Part shown: one piece after another, positions 32,900 through 41,547 of the stretch | Layout of the letters: every line of letters begins with the position of its first letter | Position numbering within the stretch: position 1 is the first letter of the stretch | Assembly: GCA_905235565.1 (NCBI GenBank) | Contig: CAJOLR010000002.1 | Span: forward strand, 18,005 to 82,004 | DNA: 64,000 bases | Direction: 5' to 3' | Origin: an uncultured Bacteroidaceae bacterium | Lineage (GTDB): Bacteria; Bacteroidota; Bacteroidia; Bacteroidales; Bacteroidaceae | Notes under the pieces: generated by a model | The model's input: the letters and a program-made list of their open reading frames with translations, nothing else | Database searches by the model: none | What the model was told of the DNA's origin: nothing | Made by a program: the position numbers and the translations under genes

Positions 32900-35494
32900 A
32901 TGAGAATATCAAAAGTTTGTTTTCCAGTTTTTGCAATGTTGGTGGCTGCCTGCGGAGGTGGTGCACCGAGTGACGGAACTCAGTTGGCTAACGGCAAATA
33001 CAGTGCCGATGCCCTTAACGTTGAGAGTACAATAACCGCTACAGTGACCGTAAAAGGTCACAGGATTGCCGCTGTATCCGTTAAGGATAACGGCAATACA
33101 TACGCACAGTACACATCGCCATACACCGTTGTTCCCAAAAGGATAGTCGAGGCCCAGAGCACCGATGTTGACGGCGTTACTGGTGCCACATATTCATCGG
33201 ATGCAGTAAAGAAGGCAGTGGATCTGGCTCTTGCCCAGGCCCGCGGCGAGAAACCTGTACCGGCCAAGAATGCAGCCCTTGGCTTTACTCCGGGTACATA
33301 CACAGGCAGCGGTAAGGGTTACGGCGGTCAGGTTCAGGCCCGCGTGACATTCAGCGAGACCGGAATTACCGATATCCGTGTGGGTCAGCAGCGCGAGACC
33401 GCCCATGTGGGTGATGTGGCACTGCAGACTCTGCCGCAAAAGATCATCGCAGCCAACGGACTTGGTGTTGACGCCGTAACAGGTGCCACAATGTCAAGTT
33501 TCGGCCTTAAGGAGGCCGTTCTGGATGCAGCTGACCAGGCTGGCGTTACCAATCGTAAGGCTTTCATTGACAATAGCGTAAAGGTTGAGCCGGGCGCTCC
33601 CGTGGATGATACCTGGGATATAGTGATAATAGGAGGCGGTGGTGCCGGACTCTGTGCCGGAGCACAGGCTGCCCAGGACGGAAACACTGTCCTTATCATA
33701 GAGAAGAACGCAGAACTGGGCGGTAACACTCTGGTATCAGGCGGAGTCTATCAGTCTGTTGACCACAGTCTGGTTTGGGATATCAACAACCCCACAGCCA
33801 CCAGCGCCAAGGGATTTGACGGCAGGATGCACAACAAGGTCCGTGCTACAGTAGGTTGCGTAAATGACCTTAAGGTTATCTATAACTGGAGCGAGGAGCC
33901 GTTTGATGCATCATACTACAAGGATCATGAGTTTGTGGCCGGCGATATAGTTGAACTCTCCAAACATGGCGTACATCCCGAATATCTCCAGACCTTGAAG
34001 GACCTTAAGAAAGAGATAAAGGCTTATCTGGCTTATGCCGAGCCTCAGCTGGCCAAGGGTACCCCCGAGAATCAGCTGATGCTGTTCTCAACCACCAACC
34101 TGCACATATTCCAGACCTATTACGGCGGCCTACGCCAGAATACAGCCAAGGATGAGTGGATATACGGAGAGTATCCGTTGGTAAAACAGTTTATTGAAGA
34201 GGGCGAGCAGCTCAAACCCTGGCTCATGCAGATGGGCGTAGGCTTCAGTGACAGCCAGTCAACACTGGTGGGAGCCCTGTGGTATCGCGGCAACACCATG
34301 AACGGTTGCACCACCGATGCCGACGGTGACGGTACAACAGAGCGTTATCAGGGCAACTGGGGATCATACGTAATGGCTCCTCTGGCAGTAGTGAACAATG
34401 CCGATAATCACAACCGTGTGATGCGTGAGACCAGCGCCAATGAACTTATCTTTGAGAACGGCCGTGTAACAGGCGTCAAGGCCAAGATGGCCGATGGCAC
34501 TCAGGTTACCGCTCATGCCAGGAAGGGTGTCATCATAGCTACCGGCGGATATGCCGCAAACATACAGAAAGTGCTCAAGACCAACAAGTACTGGTCCAGA
34601 CAATATCTATCACCCAACATAGGCACCACCAACCGTTCGTCACTGCGCGGTGACGGTATCGATATGGCACAGAAGATTGGTGCCGCAACGGTAGGCGAGG
34701 GCTATACCCAACTCATGCCTCTGGCTTATATTGCTGACGGCGCTATCGCATTCGGCGGTGTTGAGAACGCCGTGTTCATCAGCACCAAAACAGGTAAGCG
34801 TTATGTGGATGAGTGCTCTGAGCGTGATGTGCTGTCACTTAACGGATTCAAGAACGGAATAGACCTGGAGGGCCGTCACGGAGTATATTTCTACATCACT
34901 CCCGGCTTTGGCGGATTCGGTGGCGGATTCGGCGGATTTGGCGGAGGCGGTTTCGGAGGCTTCGGAGGCGGTTTTGGCGGTGGTGCCAATGCCAATGCAT
35001 CGGCTGCGGCTCCTGCACGCCGTTTCAACGGCCGTGACTGGAGCGGTAAGGCATCCGAACTTCCTGAACTGTTTGATGAACTGGGCATAAAGCTTGATGC
35101 CGAGGTGGTTAAGAACAGTATCCGTGAGTATGATATGGCTGTTATGGAAGGCCGTGAGCCTGCTCCTGTAGGCAAGCGTCACGCAACCGGTATCATAGGC
35201 TCGGCACGTCGCGGTGCCGACGGCAAGTATGACACGTCAACCTACAACATTGACGATGCCAACCTGTCAATCCGCGTGCTGGCTCCGTCTACCCACCACA
35301 CCATGGGTGGTCTTAAGATTGACCTGGACCGCCGCGTCCTGGATGAGAACGGCAAGGCCATACCCGGACTCTATGCAGCAGGCGAGGTAACAGGCGGATT
35401 CTTCGGAGGCAACCGTCTGGGAGGCAACGCCCTTACCGAGTGCATGGCATCTGGCCGCATTGCCGCCAAGGGCATAGAGAAGGATAATAAATGA
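32900..35494 (+). CDS. Lipoprotein flavin reductase: two FMN-binding domains plus fumarate-reductase-type FAD domain
   Basis: An 864-residue lipoprotein (Cys19 in LVAACGGG). It has two tandem FMN-binding domains, each with a flavinylation motif: GVTGATYSS (Thr97) and AVTGATMSS (Thr197). A fumarate reductase/urocanate reductase-type flavoprotein then begins at ~235 with the FAD-binding VIIGGGGAGLCAGAQAAQDG and ends with the family block GGFFGGNRLGGNALTECMAS. It probably passes electrons to an organic acceptor such as fumarate, urocanate or an acrylate; the acceptor is not readable. Its place at the end of the rnf operon suggests electrons can leave the Rnf outer face through it (inference). 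A glycine/phenylalanine-rich insert (34900-35000) interrupts the substrate-capping region. Confidence 0.9.
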   Translation: MRISKVCFPVFAMLVAACGGGAPSDGTQLANGKYSADALNVESTITATVTVKGHRIAAVSVKDNGNTYAQYTSPYTVVPKRIVEAQSTDVDGVTGATYSSDAVKKAVDLALAQARGEKPVPAKNAALGFTPGTYTGSGKGYGGQVQARVTFSETGITDIRVGQQRETAHVGDVALQTLPQKIIAANGLGVDAVTGATMSSFGLKEAVLDAADQAGVTNRKAFIDNSVKVEPGAPVDDTWDIVIIGGGGAGLCAGAQAAQDGNTVLIIEKNAELGGNTLVSGGVYQSVDHSLVWDINNPTATSAKGFDGRMHNKVRATVGCVNDLKVIYNWSEEPFDASYYKDHEFVAGDIVELSKHGVHPEYLQTLKDLKKEIKAYLAYAEPQLAKGTPENQLMLFSTTNLHIFQTYYGGLRQNTAKDEWIYGEYPLVKQFIEEGEQLKPWLMQMGVGFSDSQSTLVGALWYRGNTMNGCTTDADGDGTTERYQGNWGSYVMAPLAVVNNADNHNRVMRETSANELIFENGRVTGVKAKMADGTQVTAHARKGVIIATGGYAANIQKVLKTNKYWSRQYLSPNIGTTNRSSLRGDGIDMAQKIGAATVGEGYTQLMPLAYIADGAIAFGGVENAVFISTKTGKRYVDECSERDVLSLNGFKNGIDLEGRHGVYFYITPGFGGFGGGFGGFGGGGFGGFGGGFGGGANANASAAAPARRFNGRDWSGKASELPELFDELGIKLDAEVVKNSIREYDMAVMEGREPAPVGKRHATGIIGSARRGADGKYDTSTYNIDDANLSIRVLAPSTHHTMGGLKIDLDRRVLDENGKAIPGLYAAGEVTGGFFGGNRLGGNALTECMASGRIAAKGIEKDNK

Positions 35495-36411
35495 TTACAT
35501 TCCCCAACGCTAAGATAAACATAGGACTCAATGTCGTGGCCAAACGCACAGACGGCTACCACGACATTGAGACTGTGTTCTATCCGGTGCTGCTGCAGGA
35601 TGCGCTGGAGATTAAGCCTATGCGCACGCTTGATCCCACACAGTTGCGTAAGCGTCTTGAGGCGGGCCTGCTGGTTCAGCCCGATGACGTTTTCATGCCT
35701 TACCGCCTTTTCCCCAAGAAAGAGGACATACCCTGCTGCTCTTTGGAGATTACAGGCAATGATTTTCCCTTTAAGGCGGCCGACAACCTTGTGGTCAAGG
35801 CTTATCTTATGTTGCAGCAGGATTTTGACCTGCCGTCAATAGACATTAAACTGCACAAGCATATACCGTCCGGCGCCGGCCTGGGCGGGGGGTCATCGGA
35901 CTGCGCGTTCATGATAAGCCTTCTTAACCGTCGGTTCAACCTGCGTATGCGTGATGTCATGATGGAGCGCTACGCTGCAAAGTTGGGTTCGGACTGTGCA
36001 TTCTTTATTACAAACACCCCATCGCTGGCTACGGGCAGGGGTGAGATACTCAATCCCATAAGCCTGTCACTCAAAGGCTACACAATCCTTCTGGTCAAGC
36101 CTGATGTGTCGGTAAGTACGGCCGAAGCATATGCTTCACTTACTCCAAAACGTCCCGAGATTCCGCTTGAGGAGGCAATCAAGCGCCCGGTGTCTGAGTG
36201 GAAAAATTGTGTTTTCAATGATTTTGAGACCACAGTCTTTGCCAAGTATCCTCTTTTGGCCGATATCAAACAGAAACTCTACTCAATGGGTGCAGTCTAC
36301 GCCTCAATGTCCGGCTCCGGCTCCACCATCTACGGCCTGTTCCGTAAACCGCTGGACGCTCCTGCCGACTTGTTCCCCGACATGTTCTGCTGCCAGCGGG
36401 AGATGGCTTGA
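35491..36411 (+). CDS. ispE: 4-diphosphocytidyl-2-C-methyl-D-erythritol kinase
   Basis: A 306-residue GHMP-family kinase of the MEP isoprenoid pathway. The N-terminal PNAKINIGLNVVAKRTDGYH and the ATP loop IPSGAGLGGGSSDCAF are diagnostic, and the C-terminal MSGSGSTIYGLF (motif 3) is intact. It is some 30 residues longer than the E. coli protein because of an insert at about 50-75. The start overlaps the stop of the flavoprotein gene (ATGA at 35491-35494), so isoprenoid (quinone precursor) synthesis is coupled to the rnf operon. Confidence 0.95.
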   Translation: MITFPNAKINIGLNVVAKRTDGYHDIETVFYPVLLQDALEIKPMRTLDPTQLRKRLEAGLLVQPDDVFMPYRLFPKKEDIPCCSLEITGNDFPFKAADNLVVKAYLMLQQDFDLPSIDIKLHKHIPSGAGLGGGSSDCAFMISLLNRRFNLRMRDVMMERYAAKLGSDCAFFITNTPSLATGRGEILNPISLSLKGYTILLVKPDVSVSTAEAYASLTPKRPEIPLEEAIKRPVSEWKNCVFNDFETTVFAKYPLLADIKQKLYSMGAVYASMSGSGSTIYGLFRKPLDAPADLFPDMFCCQREMA

Positions 36412-36441
36412 CTGTTGAAAACGCGGGGAAAAGTATAGTTG

Positions 36442-36479
36442 GCGGTTTGCCTGATGCTGACGGCAAACCGCTAATTTTG
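36442..36479 (+). promoter_or_regulatory. dnaB promoter with dyad over the -33 region
   Basis: TAATTTTG (36472-36479, TAnnTTTG) lies 20 nt before dnaB. Directly upstream GCGGTTTGCC (36442-36451) and GGCAAACCGC (36462-36471) form a perfect 10-bp inverted repeat with a 10-nt loop, covering the position where the -33 element should be. It could be an operator, or a hairpin that ends ispE transcription. Confidence 0.6.
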
Positions 36480-36499
36480 TATCTGCAATTAAGAACGAT

Positions 36500-38011
36500 A
36501 TGGCAGATTCCAGAACAAGAACCCGCAGCACACGCACCAACACCGACGGCATTGTACTCAATCACCTTCAGCCTCAGTCTCTGGAGCTTGAGGAGGCAGT
36601 GATTGGCGCATTGATGATTGAGCAGGATGCATTCCCAAAAGTCAGTGATATAGTCAAGAAGGAGTCATTCTACGATCACCGCCATCAGGTGATTTATGAG
36701 GCTGTGGCCAATCTGTCACTTGGTCAGCGTCCCATTGACATCCTGACTGTGACCGAGCAGCTCAAGAGCAACGGCACGCTTGATGAGGCTGGCGGTCCTC
36801 TTTATGTTACCCAGCTGGCCGGCAAGGTAACTTCATCGGCACATATTGAGTATCACGCCCGTATCATTGCCCAAAAAGCCATGGCGCGCGAGCTTATTAC
36901 ATTTACAAGTGAGATACAGACCGAAGCTTTTGACGATACGACCGATATCTCCGAACTGTTGGGAGAGGCCGAGAACAAGCTGTTCCAGATAGCTCACCGT
37001 AATGTAAAAAAGGATTTTGCATCGATAGACGTGGTGCTTCAGGAGTCTGTAAACCGTATCCGTACCGCTGCACAGCGTGCCGAGGGTATGAGCGGACTGG
37101 CCAGCGGATTCAATGACCTGGACAACATCACTTCCGGTTGGCAGAAATCGGACCTTATTATCCTTGCCGCACGCCCTGCCATGGGTAAGACTGCATTTGC
37201 CCTGTCAATGGCCAAGAACATTGCTGTCAACAATGAGCATCCGGTGGCACTCTTCTCACTTGAAATGAGCAATGTCCAGTTGGTAAACCGCTTGATTTCC
37301 AGCGTATGTGAGATACCGGGCAATAAACTTCGTGACGGTCGTCTTGCCCCTTATGAGTGGAGTATTCTGGACAGTAAGATAAATGCCCTGCAGAGCGCAC
37401 CTATTTATCTTGATGATACGCCTTCGTTGTCCATTACTGAATTCCGGACCAAGGCTATACGCCTTAAGCAGGAGCATCAGGTTGAACTTATAATAATAGA
37501 CTATCTGCAGCTTATGAACGCCAGCGGAATCCGGTTCGGAAACCGTCAGGAGGAGATAAGCACCATATCGCGTAACCTCAAGGGTATTGCCAAGGAACTG
37601 GATATCCCTATCATAGCCCTGTCTCAGCTGAACCGTGGCGTTGAGGGCCGAGAGGGCTATGAGGGTAAGCGTCCGCAGCTGAGTGACCTGCGTGAGTCCG
37701 GTGCCATTGAGCAGGATGCCGATATAGTTTGCTTCATCCATCGCCCGGAGTACTACAAGATCTATGAGGACAACAACCACAATGACCTGCACGGCATAGC
37801 CGAGATCATCATCGCCAAGCACCGTAACGGCGGAGTGGGTGATGTACGTCTGTCATTCCGCAGCGACCTGGCACTCTTTGATAACATCGGCACCGGGGAG
37901 TCTGTAGCCGGAGGCCGCAAGGGCAGTGTCAAACGTTCCAAAATGAATGACGAACCCATTCCCGCCGATCCGCTTGATTCCGCCCCCGACATGGGTGACG
38001 CTCCCTTCTGA
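36500..38011 (+). CDS. dnaB: Replicative DNA helicase
   Basis: A 503-residue DnaB, the hexameric helicase that unwinds DNA at the fork. The N-terminal domain contains QSLELEEAVIGALMIEQDAF. The RecA-like motor has Walker A AARPAMGKTAFALSMA, Walker B IIIDYLQLM, and the conserved LSQLNRGVEGR and SDLRESGAIEQDADIV. The length is usual and no intein is present. A Ser/Arg/Thr-rich N-terminal extension of ~20 residues precedes the domain. The 165-bp inverted-repeat element starts 3 bp after its stop codon. Confidence 0.97.
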   Translation: MADSRTRTRSTRTNTDGIVLNHLQPQSLELEEAVIGALMIEQDAFPKVSDIVKKESFYDHRHQVIYEAVANLSLGQRPIDILTVTEQLKSNGTLDEAGGPLYVTQLAGKVTSSAHIEYHARIIAQKAMARELITFTSEIQTEAFDDTTDISELLGEAENKLFQIAHRNVKKDFASIDVVLQESVNRIRTAAQRAEGMSGLASGFNDLDNITSGWQKSDLIILAARPAMGKTAFALSMAKNIAVNNEHPVALFSLEMSNVQLVNRLISSVCEIPGNKLRDGRLAPYEWSILDSKINALQSAPIYLDDTPSLSITEFRTKAIRLKQEHQVELIIIDYLQLMNASGIRFGNRQEEISTISRNLKGIAKELDIPIIALSQLNRGVEGREGYEGKRPQLSDLRESGAIEQDADIVCFIHRPEYYKIYEDNNHNDLHGIAEIIIAKHRNGGVGDVRLSFRSDLALFDNIGTGESVAGGRKGSVKRSKMNDEPIPADPLDSAPDMGDAPF

Positions 38012-38013
38012 CG

Positions 38014-38178
38014 GAGCCGGTTCCTCCCGTGTAAATTTTGGGGCATAGGTATAGGAAACCATAGCCGCCCGTGGGTTTGTGAACGGGAGGGGCCCGCTCC
38101 GAAGGAGTGGGAGGGATAGCGCGAAGCGCGTAGTTTCAGATACCTATGCCCCAAAATTTACACGGGAGGAATCGGCTC
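38014..38178. mobile_element. 165-bp inverted-repeat element (MITE-like or structured RNA) between dnaB and pheT
   Basis: Outer arms 38014-38059 and 38133-38178 are 46 nt each and complementary at 43 positions. The 73-nt middle holds three more hairpins: CCCGT/ACGGG, CCCGCTCC-GAA-GGAGTGGG and GCGC-GAA-GCGC. The whole would fold as a cloverleaf closed by a very long stem. It contains no ORF of note. It could be a non-autonomous transposable element, or a structured RNA near pheT. No target-site duplication can be made out. Confidence 0.7.
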
Positions 38179-38195
38179 TATTATGTTCTTTTTTG

Positions 38196-38203
38196 TAACT
38201 TTG
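38196..38203 (+). promoter_or_regulatory. -7 promoter element of pheT
   Basis: TAACTTTG, 25 nt before ATG 38229, immediately downstream of the inverted-repeat element. Confidence 0.6.
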
Positions 38204-38228
38204 CAGTTTGAAAAAGAAATAGTGTTTT

Positions 38229-40724
38229 ATGAACGTTTCATATAAGTGGCTCAAGGAGTATGTTGACTTTGATCTGACCCCTGATGAGGTGGCTGCAGCC
38301 CTTACATCGGTAGGTCTCGAGGTCGATGGAGTAGAGGAGGTTCAGTCTGTCAAGGGCGGACTCAAGGATATTGTTGTAGGTGAGGTCCTCACATGCGTGG
38401 AGCATCCCAATTCGGACCATCTGCATGTAACCACTGTCAACCAGGGCAGTGGCGATCCCGTGCAGATAGTATGCGGTGCACCCAATGTGGCAGCAGGCCA
38501 GAAGGTGGTGGTGGCAACCCTGGGCGCCAAGATTTATGAGGGCGACGAGAGCTTTACCATCAAGCCTTCAAAACTGCGTGGCGTAGAGTCTCAGGGCATG
38601 CTCTGCTCCGAGAAGGAACTGGGCCTGGGCAATGACCACTCCGGTATCATGGTACTTCCGGCCGAAGCCGTTCCCGGCACTCCCGCTGCCGAGTATTTCC
38701 ATCTGGAGTCTGATTACGTGATTGAGGTGGACATAACTCCCAATCACTCCGATGCCTGCTCACACTGGGGCGTTGCCCGCGACTTCTATGCATGGCTGCT
38801 TCAGAACGGTTACAAGACAGCTCTGCATCGTCCCGATGTGGATGGATTCAAGGTTGATAACCATGACCTGCAGATAGAAATTGACGTTCAGAACACCGAG
38901 GCTTGCCCGCGTTATGCCGGCGTAAGCATCAAGGGTGTGACAGTAAAGGAGAGTCCTGACTGGCTCAAGAACAAGCTCTCCACCATAGGGCTGCACCCCA
39001 TCAACAATATTGTAGATATCACAAACTACATACTTTTTGCATACGGTCAGCCGCTGCACAGCTTTGACGCCGATAAGATCAAGGGTGGCAAGGTGGTTGT
39101 CAAGACCATGCCCGGTGGTACTCCTTTTGTAACCCTGGACGGCGTGGAGCGCAAGCTTTCGGAGCGTGACCTGATGATATGCAACGTGGAGGAGCCCATG
39201 TGCATGGGCGGCGTGTTCGGCGGTCTGGATTCGGGCATATCGGACTCAACCGTGAATGTGTTCTTAGAGAGCGCATACTTCCATCCCACATGGATCCGCA
39301 AGAGCGCCCGCCGTCATCAGCTCAGCACCGATGCATCGTTCCGCTTTGAGCGCGGCATTGACCCCAACGGCACCATCTATGCACTCAAGCAGGCTGCAAT
39401 GATGGTCAAGGAACTGGCAGGCGGTACCATATCAATGGATATCAAGGATGTTTATCCTTCCAGGATAGAGAACTTCAAGATAGACTTTGAGTTTGACTAC
39501 GCAGACCGTCTTATCGGCAAGCAGCTTGACCGTATGGTCATGAAAAGCATTGTTGAGAACCTGGGTATTACAGTTGAGTCTTTCGATAAAAAATCGGGAA
39601 TGAAGCTCTCCGTTCCTCCATTCCGCGTGGATGTACAGCATCAGTGCGATGTGGTGGAGGAGATACTCCGTATCTATGGCTACAACAATATAGATTTTGA
39701 CAAGTCAGTCAAGGCAAGTCTTACCGTTCAGGGTGATGTGGACCGCTCACACAAGTTGCAGGACCTTGTGTCCGAGCAGTTGGTAGGCTGCGGATTCAAC
39801 GAGATTCTCAATAATTCACTTACCCGTGCCGCCTATTATGACGGTCTGGATTGCTGCCCGCCGCAGAAACTGGTGCATGTGATAAACCCGCTCAGTGCCG
39901 ATCTCAACGTGCTGCGTGAAAACCTGATATTCGGTGGTCTGGAGAGTCTTTCCCATAATATCCGCCGTCAGAGTTCCGACCTCAGGTTCTTTGAGTTCGG
40001 CAAGTGCTACTACTTTGATGCCGCCAAGCGTGAGGCACTCAAGGAGCCTGGCAAGGACGGCGAGCCTCAGAACCCGCTCCGCGCATACTCCGAGGACTAT
40101 CGCCTGGGTCTGTGGATTACCGGTAAGCGTGTATCGGGCTCATGGGCACATGCCGATGAGGAGAACTCGATATATGAGATAAAGGCTCACGTACAGAATA
40201 TATTCCTGCGTGTGGGTCTGGCACAGAGCGCCATTCAGATTGAGGAGTTTGAGAATTCCGTATTCAGCACTGCCCTGCGTTACAAACTGCGCTCGGGCAA
40301 GACCGTTGCAGAGCTTGGTGTTGTAAGCCGCTCAATGCTCAAACTTACCGATATTGACCAGCCGGTTTATTATGCCGATATCAACTGGGACGAACTGCTC
40401 AAGGCTACCCGCAAGAACAAGGTAAGTTATGCCGAACTGCCCAAGTATCCGGCTGTCCGCCGTGACCTGGCCCTGCTCATAGACAAGGGCGTCAAGTTTG
40501 CCGATATAGAGAAACTGGCTTATCAGACAGAGAATAAACTGCTCAAGGAGGTTACCCTGTTTGACGTATATGAGGGTAAGAACCTGCCTGCAGGCAAGAA
40601 GAGTTACGCCGTAAGTTTCCTGCTTCAGGATGAGAGCCAGACACTCAACGATGTCCAGATAGATAAGGTGATGAACAAGCTTATCCAGACTGTTCAGACC
40701 AAACTGGATGCACAACTCCGTTAA
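38229..40724 (+). CDS. pheT: Phenylalanyl-tRNA synthetase beta subunit
   Basis: An 831-residue PheT, which with PheS charges tRNA-Phe. Domain order is usual: N-terminal B1 fold (MNVSYKWLKEYVDF), tRNA-binding EMAP-like domain (about 45-155, VGEVLTCVEHPNSDHLHV), the B3/B4 editing domain with NIVDITNYILFAYGQPLHSF, B5, and the synthetase-like core followed by the C-terminal anticodon-binding domain (KYPAVRRDLALLIDKGVKF). pheS is not adjacent, as is common in Bacteroidetes. The length is slightly above the E. coli protein (795). Confidence 0.97.
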   Translation: MNVSYKWLKEYVDFDLTPDEVAAALTSVGLEVDGVEEVQSVKGGLKDIVVGEVLTCVEHPNSDHLHVTTVNQGSGDPVQIVCGAPNVAAGQKVVVATLGAKIYEGDESFTIKPSKLRGVESQGMLCSEKELGLGNDHSGIMVLPAEAVPGTPAAEYFHLESDYVIEVDITPNHSDACSHWGVARDFYAWLLQNGYKTALHRPDVDGFKVDNHDLQIEIDVQNTEACPRYAGVSIKGVTVKESPDWLKNKLSTIGLHPINNIVDITNYILFAYGQPLHSFDADKIKGGKVVVKTMPGGTPFVTLDGVERKLSERDLMICNVEEPMCMGGVFGGLDSGISDSTVNVFLESAYFHPTWIRKSARRHQLSTDASFRFERGIDPNGTIYALKQAAMMVKELAGGTISMDIKDVYPSRIENFKIDFEFDYADRLIGKQLDRMVMKSIVENLGITVESFDKKSGMKLSVPPFRVDVQHQCDVVEEILRIYGYNNIDFDKSVKASLTVQGDVDRSHKLQDLVSEQLVGCGFNEILNNSLTRAAYYDGLDCCPPQKLVHVINPLSADLNVLRENLIFGGLESLSHNIRRQSSDLRFFEFGKCYYFDAAKREALKEPGKDGEPQNPLRAYSEDYRLGLWITGKRVSGSWAHADEENSIYEIKAHVQNIFLRVGLAQSAIQIEEFENSVFSTALRYKLRSGKTVAELGVVSRSMLKLTDIDQPVYYADINWDELLKATRKNKVSYAELPKYPAVRRDLALLIDKGVKFADIEKLAYQTENKLLKEVTLFDVYEGKNLPAGKKSYAVSFLLQDESQTLNDVQIDKVMNKLIQTVQTKLDAQLR

Positions 40725-40744
40725 TAACTAAAACAACACATACA

Positions 40745-41479
40745 ATGGGAAGAGCATTTGAATTCAGAAAGGCCCGTAAGCTGAAACGCTGGGGCAACAT
40801 GGCCAAGACATTTACCCGCTTAGGCAAACAGATTGCCATTGCTGTCAAGGCTGGCGGTCCCGATCCGGACAACAACCCCACTCTGCGTGCCATCATAGCT
40901 ACCGCTAAGCACGAGAACATGCCCAAGGACAACATTGAGCGCGCTATCAAGAACGCGATGGGTAAGGACCAGAAGGACTACAAGGAGATGAACTATGAGG
41001 GCTACGGTCCCCACGGAATTGCCATCTACGTAGAGACCCTGACCGATAATACCACCCGTACCGTTGCAAACGTACGTTCAGTATTCACCAAGTTCGGCGG
41101 TACACTGGGTACCAGCGGCAGCCTGGACTTCATGTTCAGCCACAAGTGCCAGTTCACCATCGCCCTTAAGGACGGTTTCGATATGGATGACCTTATCCTG
41201 GAACTTATTGACCTTGGCATAGAGGAGGAGTATGATATAGATGAGGAGGAGAACGAGGTAACCCTGTACGGCGATCCCAAGTCATACGCCGCAATCCAGA
41301 AGTGGTTTGAGGAGAACGGCTTTGAGGTTAAGGCCGCCGAGTTTACCCGCATCCCCAATGACCTGAAGGATGTTACCCCCGAGCAACGCGAGACCATCGA
41401 CAAGATTGTGGAGCGTCTGGACGAGGACGATGACGTTCAGAACGTCTATACCAACATGAAACCTCTGGACGAGGAGTGA
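40745..41479 (+). CDS. YebC/PmpR-family protein
   Basis: A 244-residue protein of the YebC/PmpR/TACO1 family. The start MGRAFEFRKARKLKRWGNMA, the block MPKDNIERAIKNAMGKD and YEGYGPHGIAIYVE are diagnostic. Family members act as transcription regulators or, as shown for some, ease translation of difficult peptide runs. An acidic C-terminal stretch (DEDDDVQN) is present. It lies 20 bp after pheT and is probably in the same transcript. A hairpin follows it. Confidence 0.93.
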   Translation: MGRAFEFRKARKLKRWGNMAKTFTRLGKQIAIAVKAGGPDPDNNPTLRAIIATAKHENMPKDNIERAIKNAMGKDQKDYKEMNYEGYGPHGIAIYVETLTDNTTRTVANVRSVFTKFGGTLGTSGSLDFMFSHKCQFTIALKDGFDMDDLILELIDLGIEEEYDIDEEENEVTLYGDPKSYAAIQKWFEENGFEVKAAEFTRIPNDLKDVTPEQRETIDKIVERLDEDDDVQNVYTNMKPLDEE

Positions 41480-41496
41480 TTTGTTAGAGTAATAAT

Positions 41497-41532
41497 AAAG
41501 GGACAGATTCCATGAACGGGTTCTGTCCCTTT
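41497..41532. repeat. Palindrome with GGGACAGA/TCTGTCCC arms
   Basis: AAAGGGACAGA (41497-41507) and TCTGTCCCTTT (41522-41532) are perfect 11-bp arms around a 14-nt loop. It lies between the YebC-family gene and nadE, 17-18 nt after one stop and 15 nt before the next start. It is the family member in which the GGGACWGTCCC core itself is split into the arms. Confidence 0.75.
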
Positions 41533-41547
41533 GGATATTTAATAAGT

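Noticed and set aside
34835-35182. Minus-strand ORFs opposite the Gly-rich insert
   Set aside because: Their Ser/Ala/Pro runs are shadows of the GGC/TTC repeat in the reductase gene.
38014-38178. Riboswitch or T-box controlling pheT
   Set aside because: No T-box sequence or known riboswitch core is recognisable, and the pheT promoter lies downstream of the element, so it is not in the main pheT leader.
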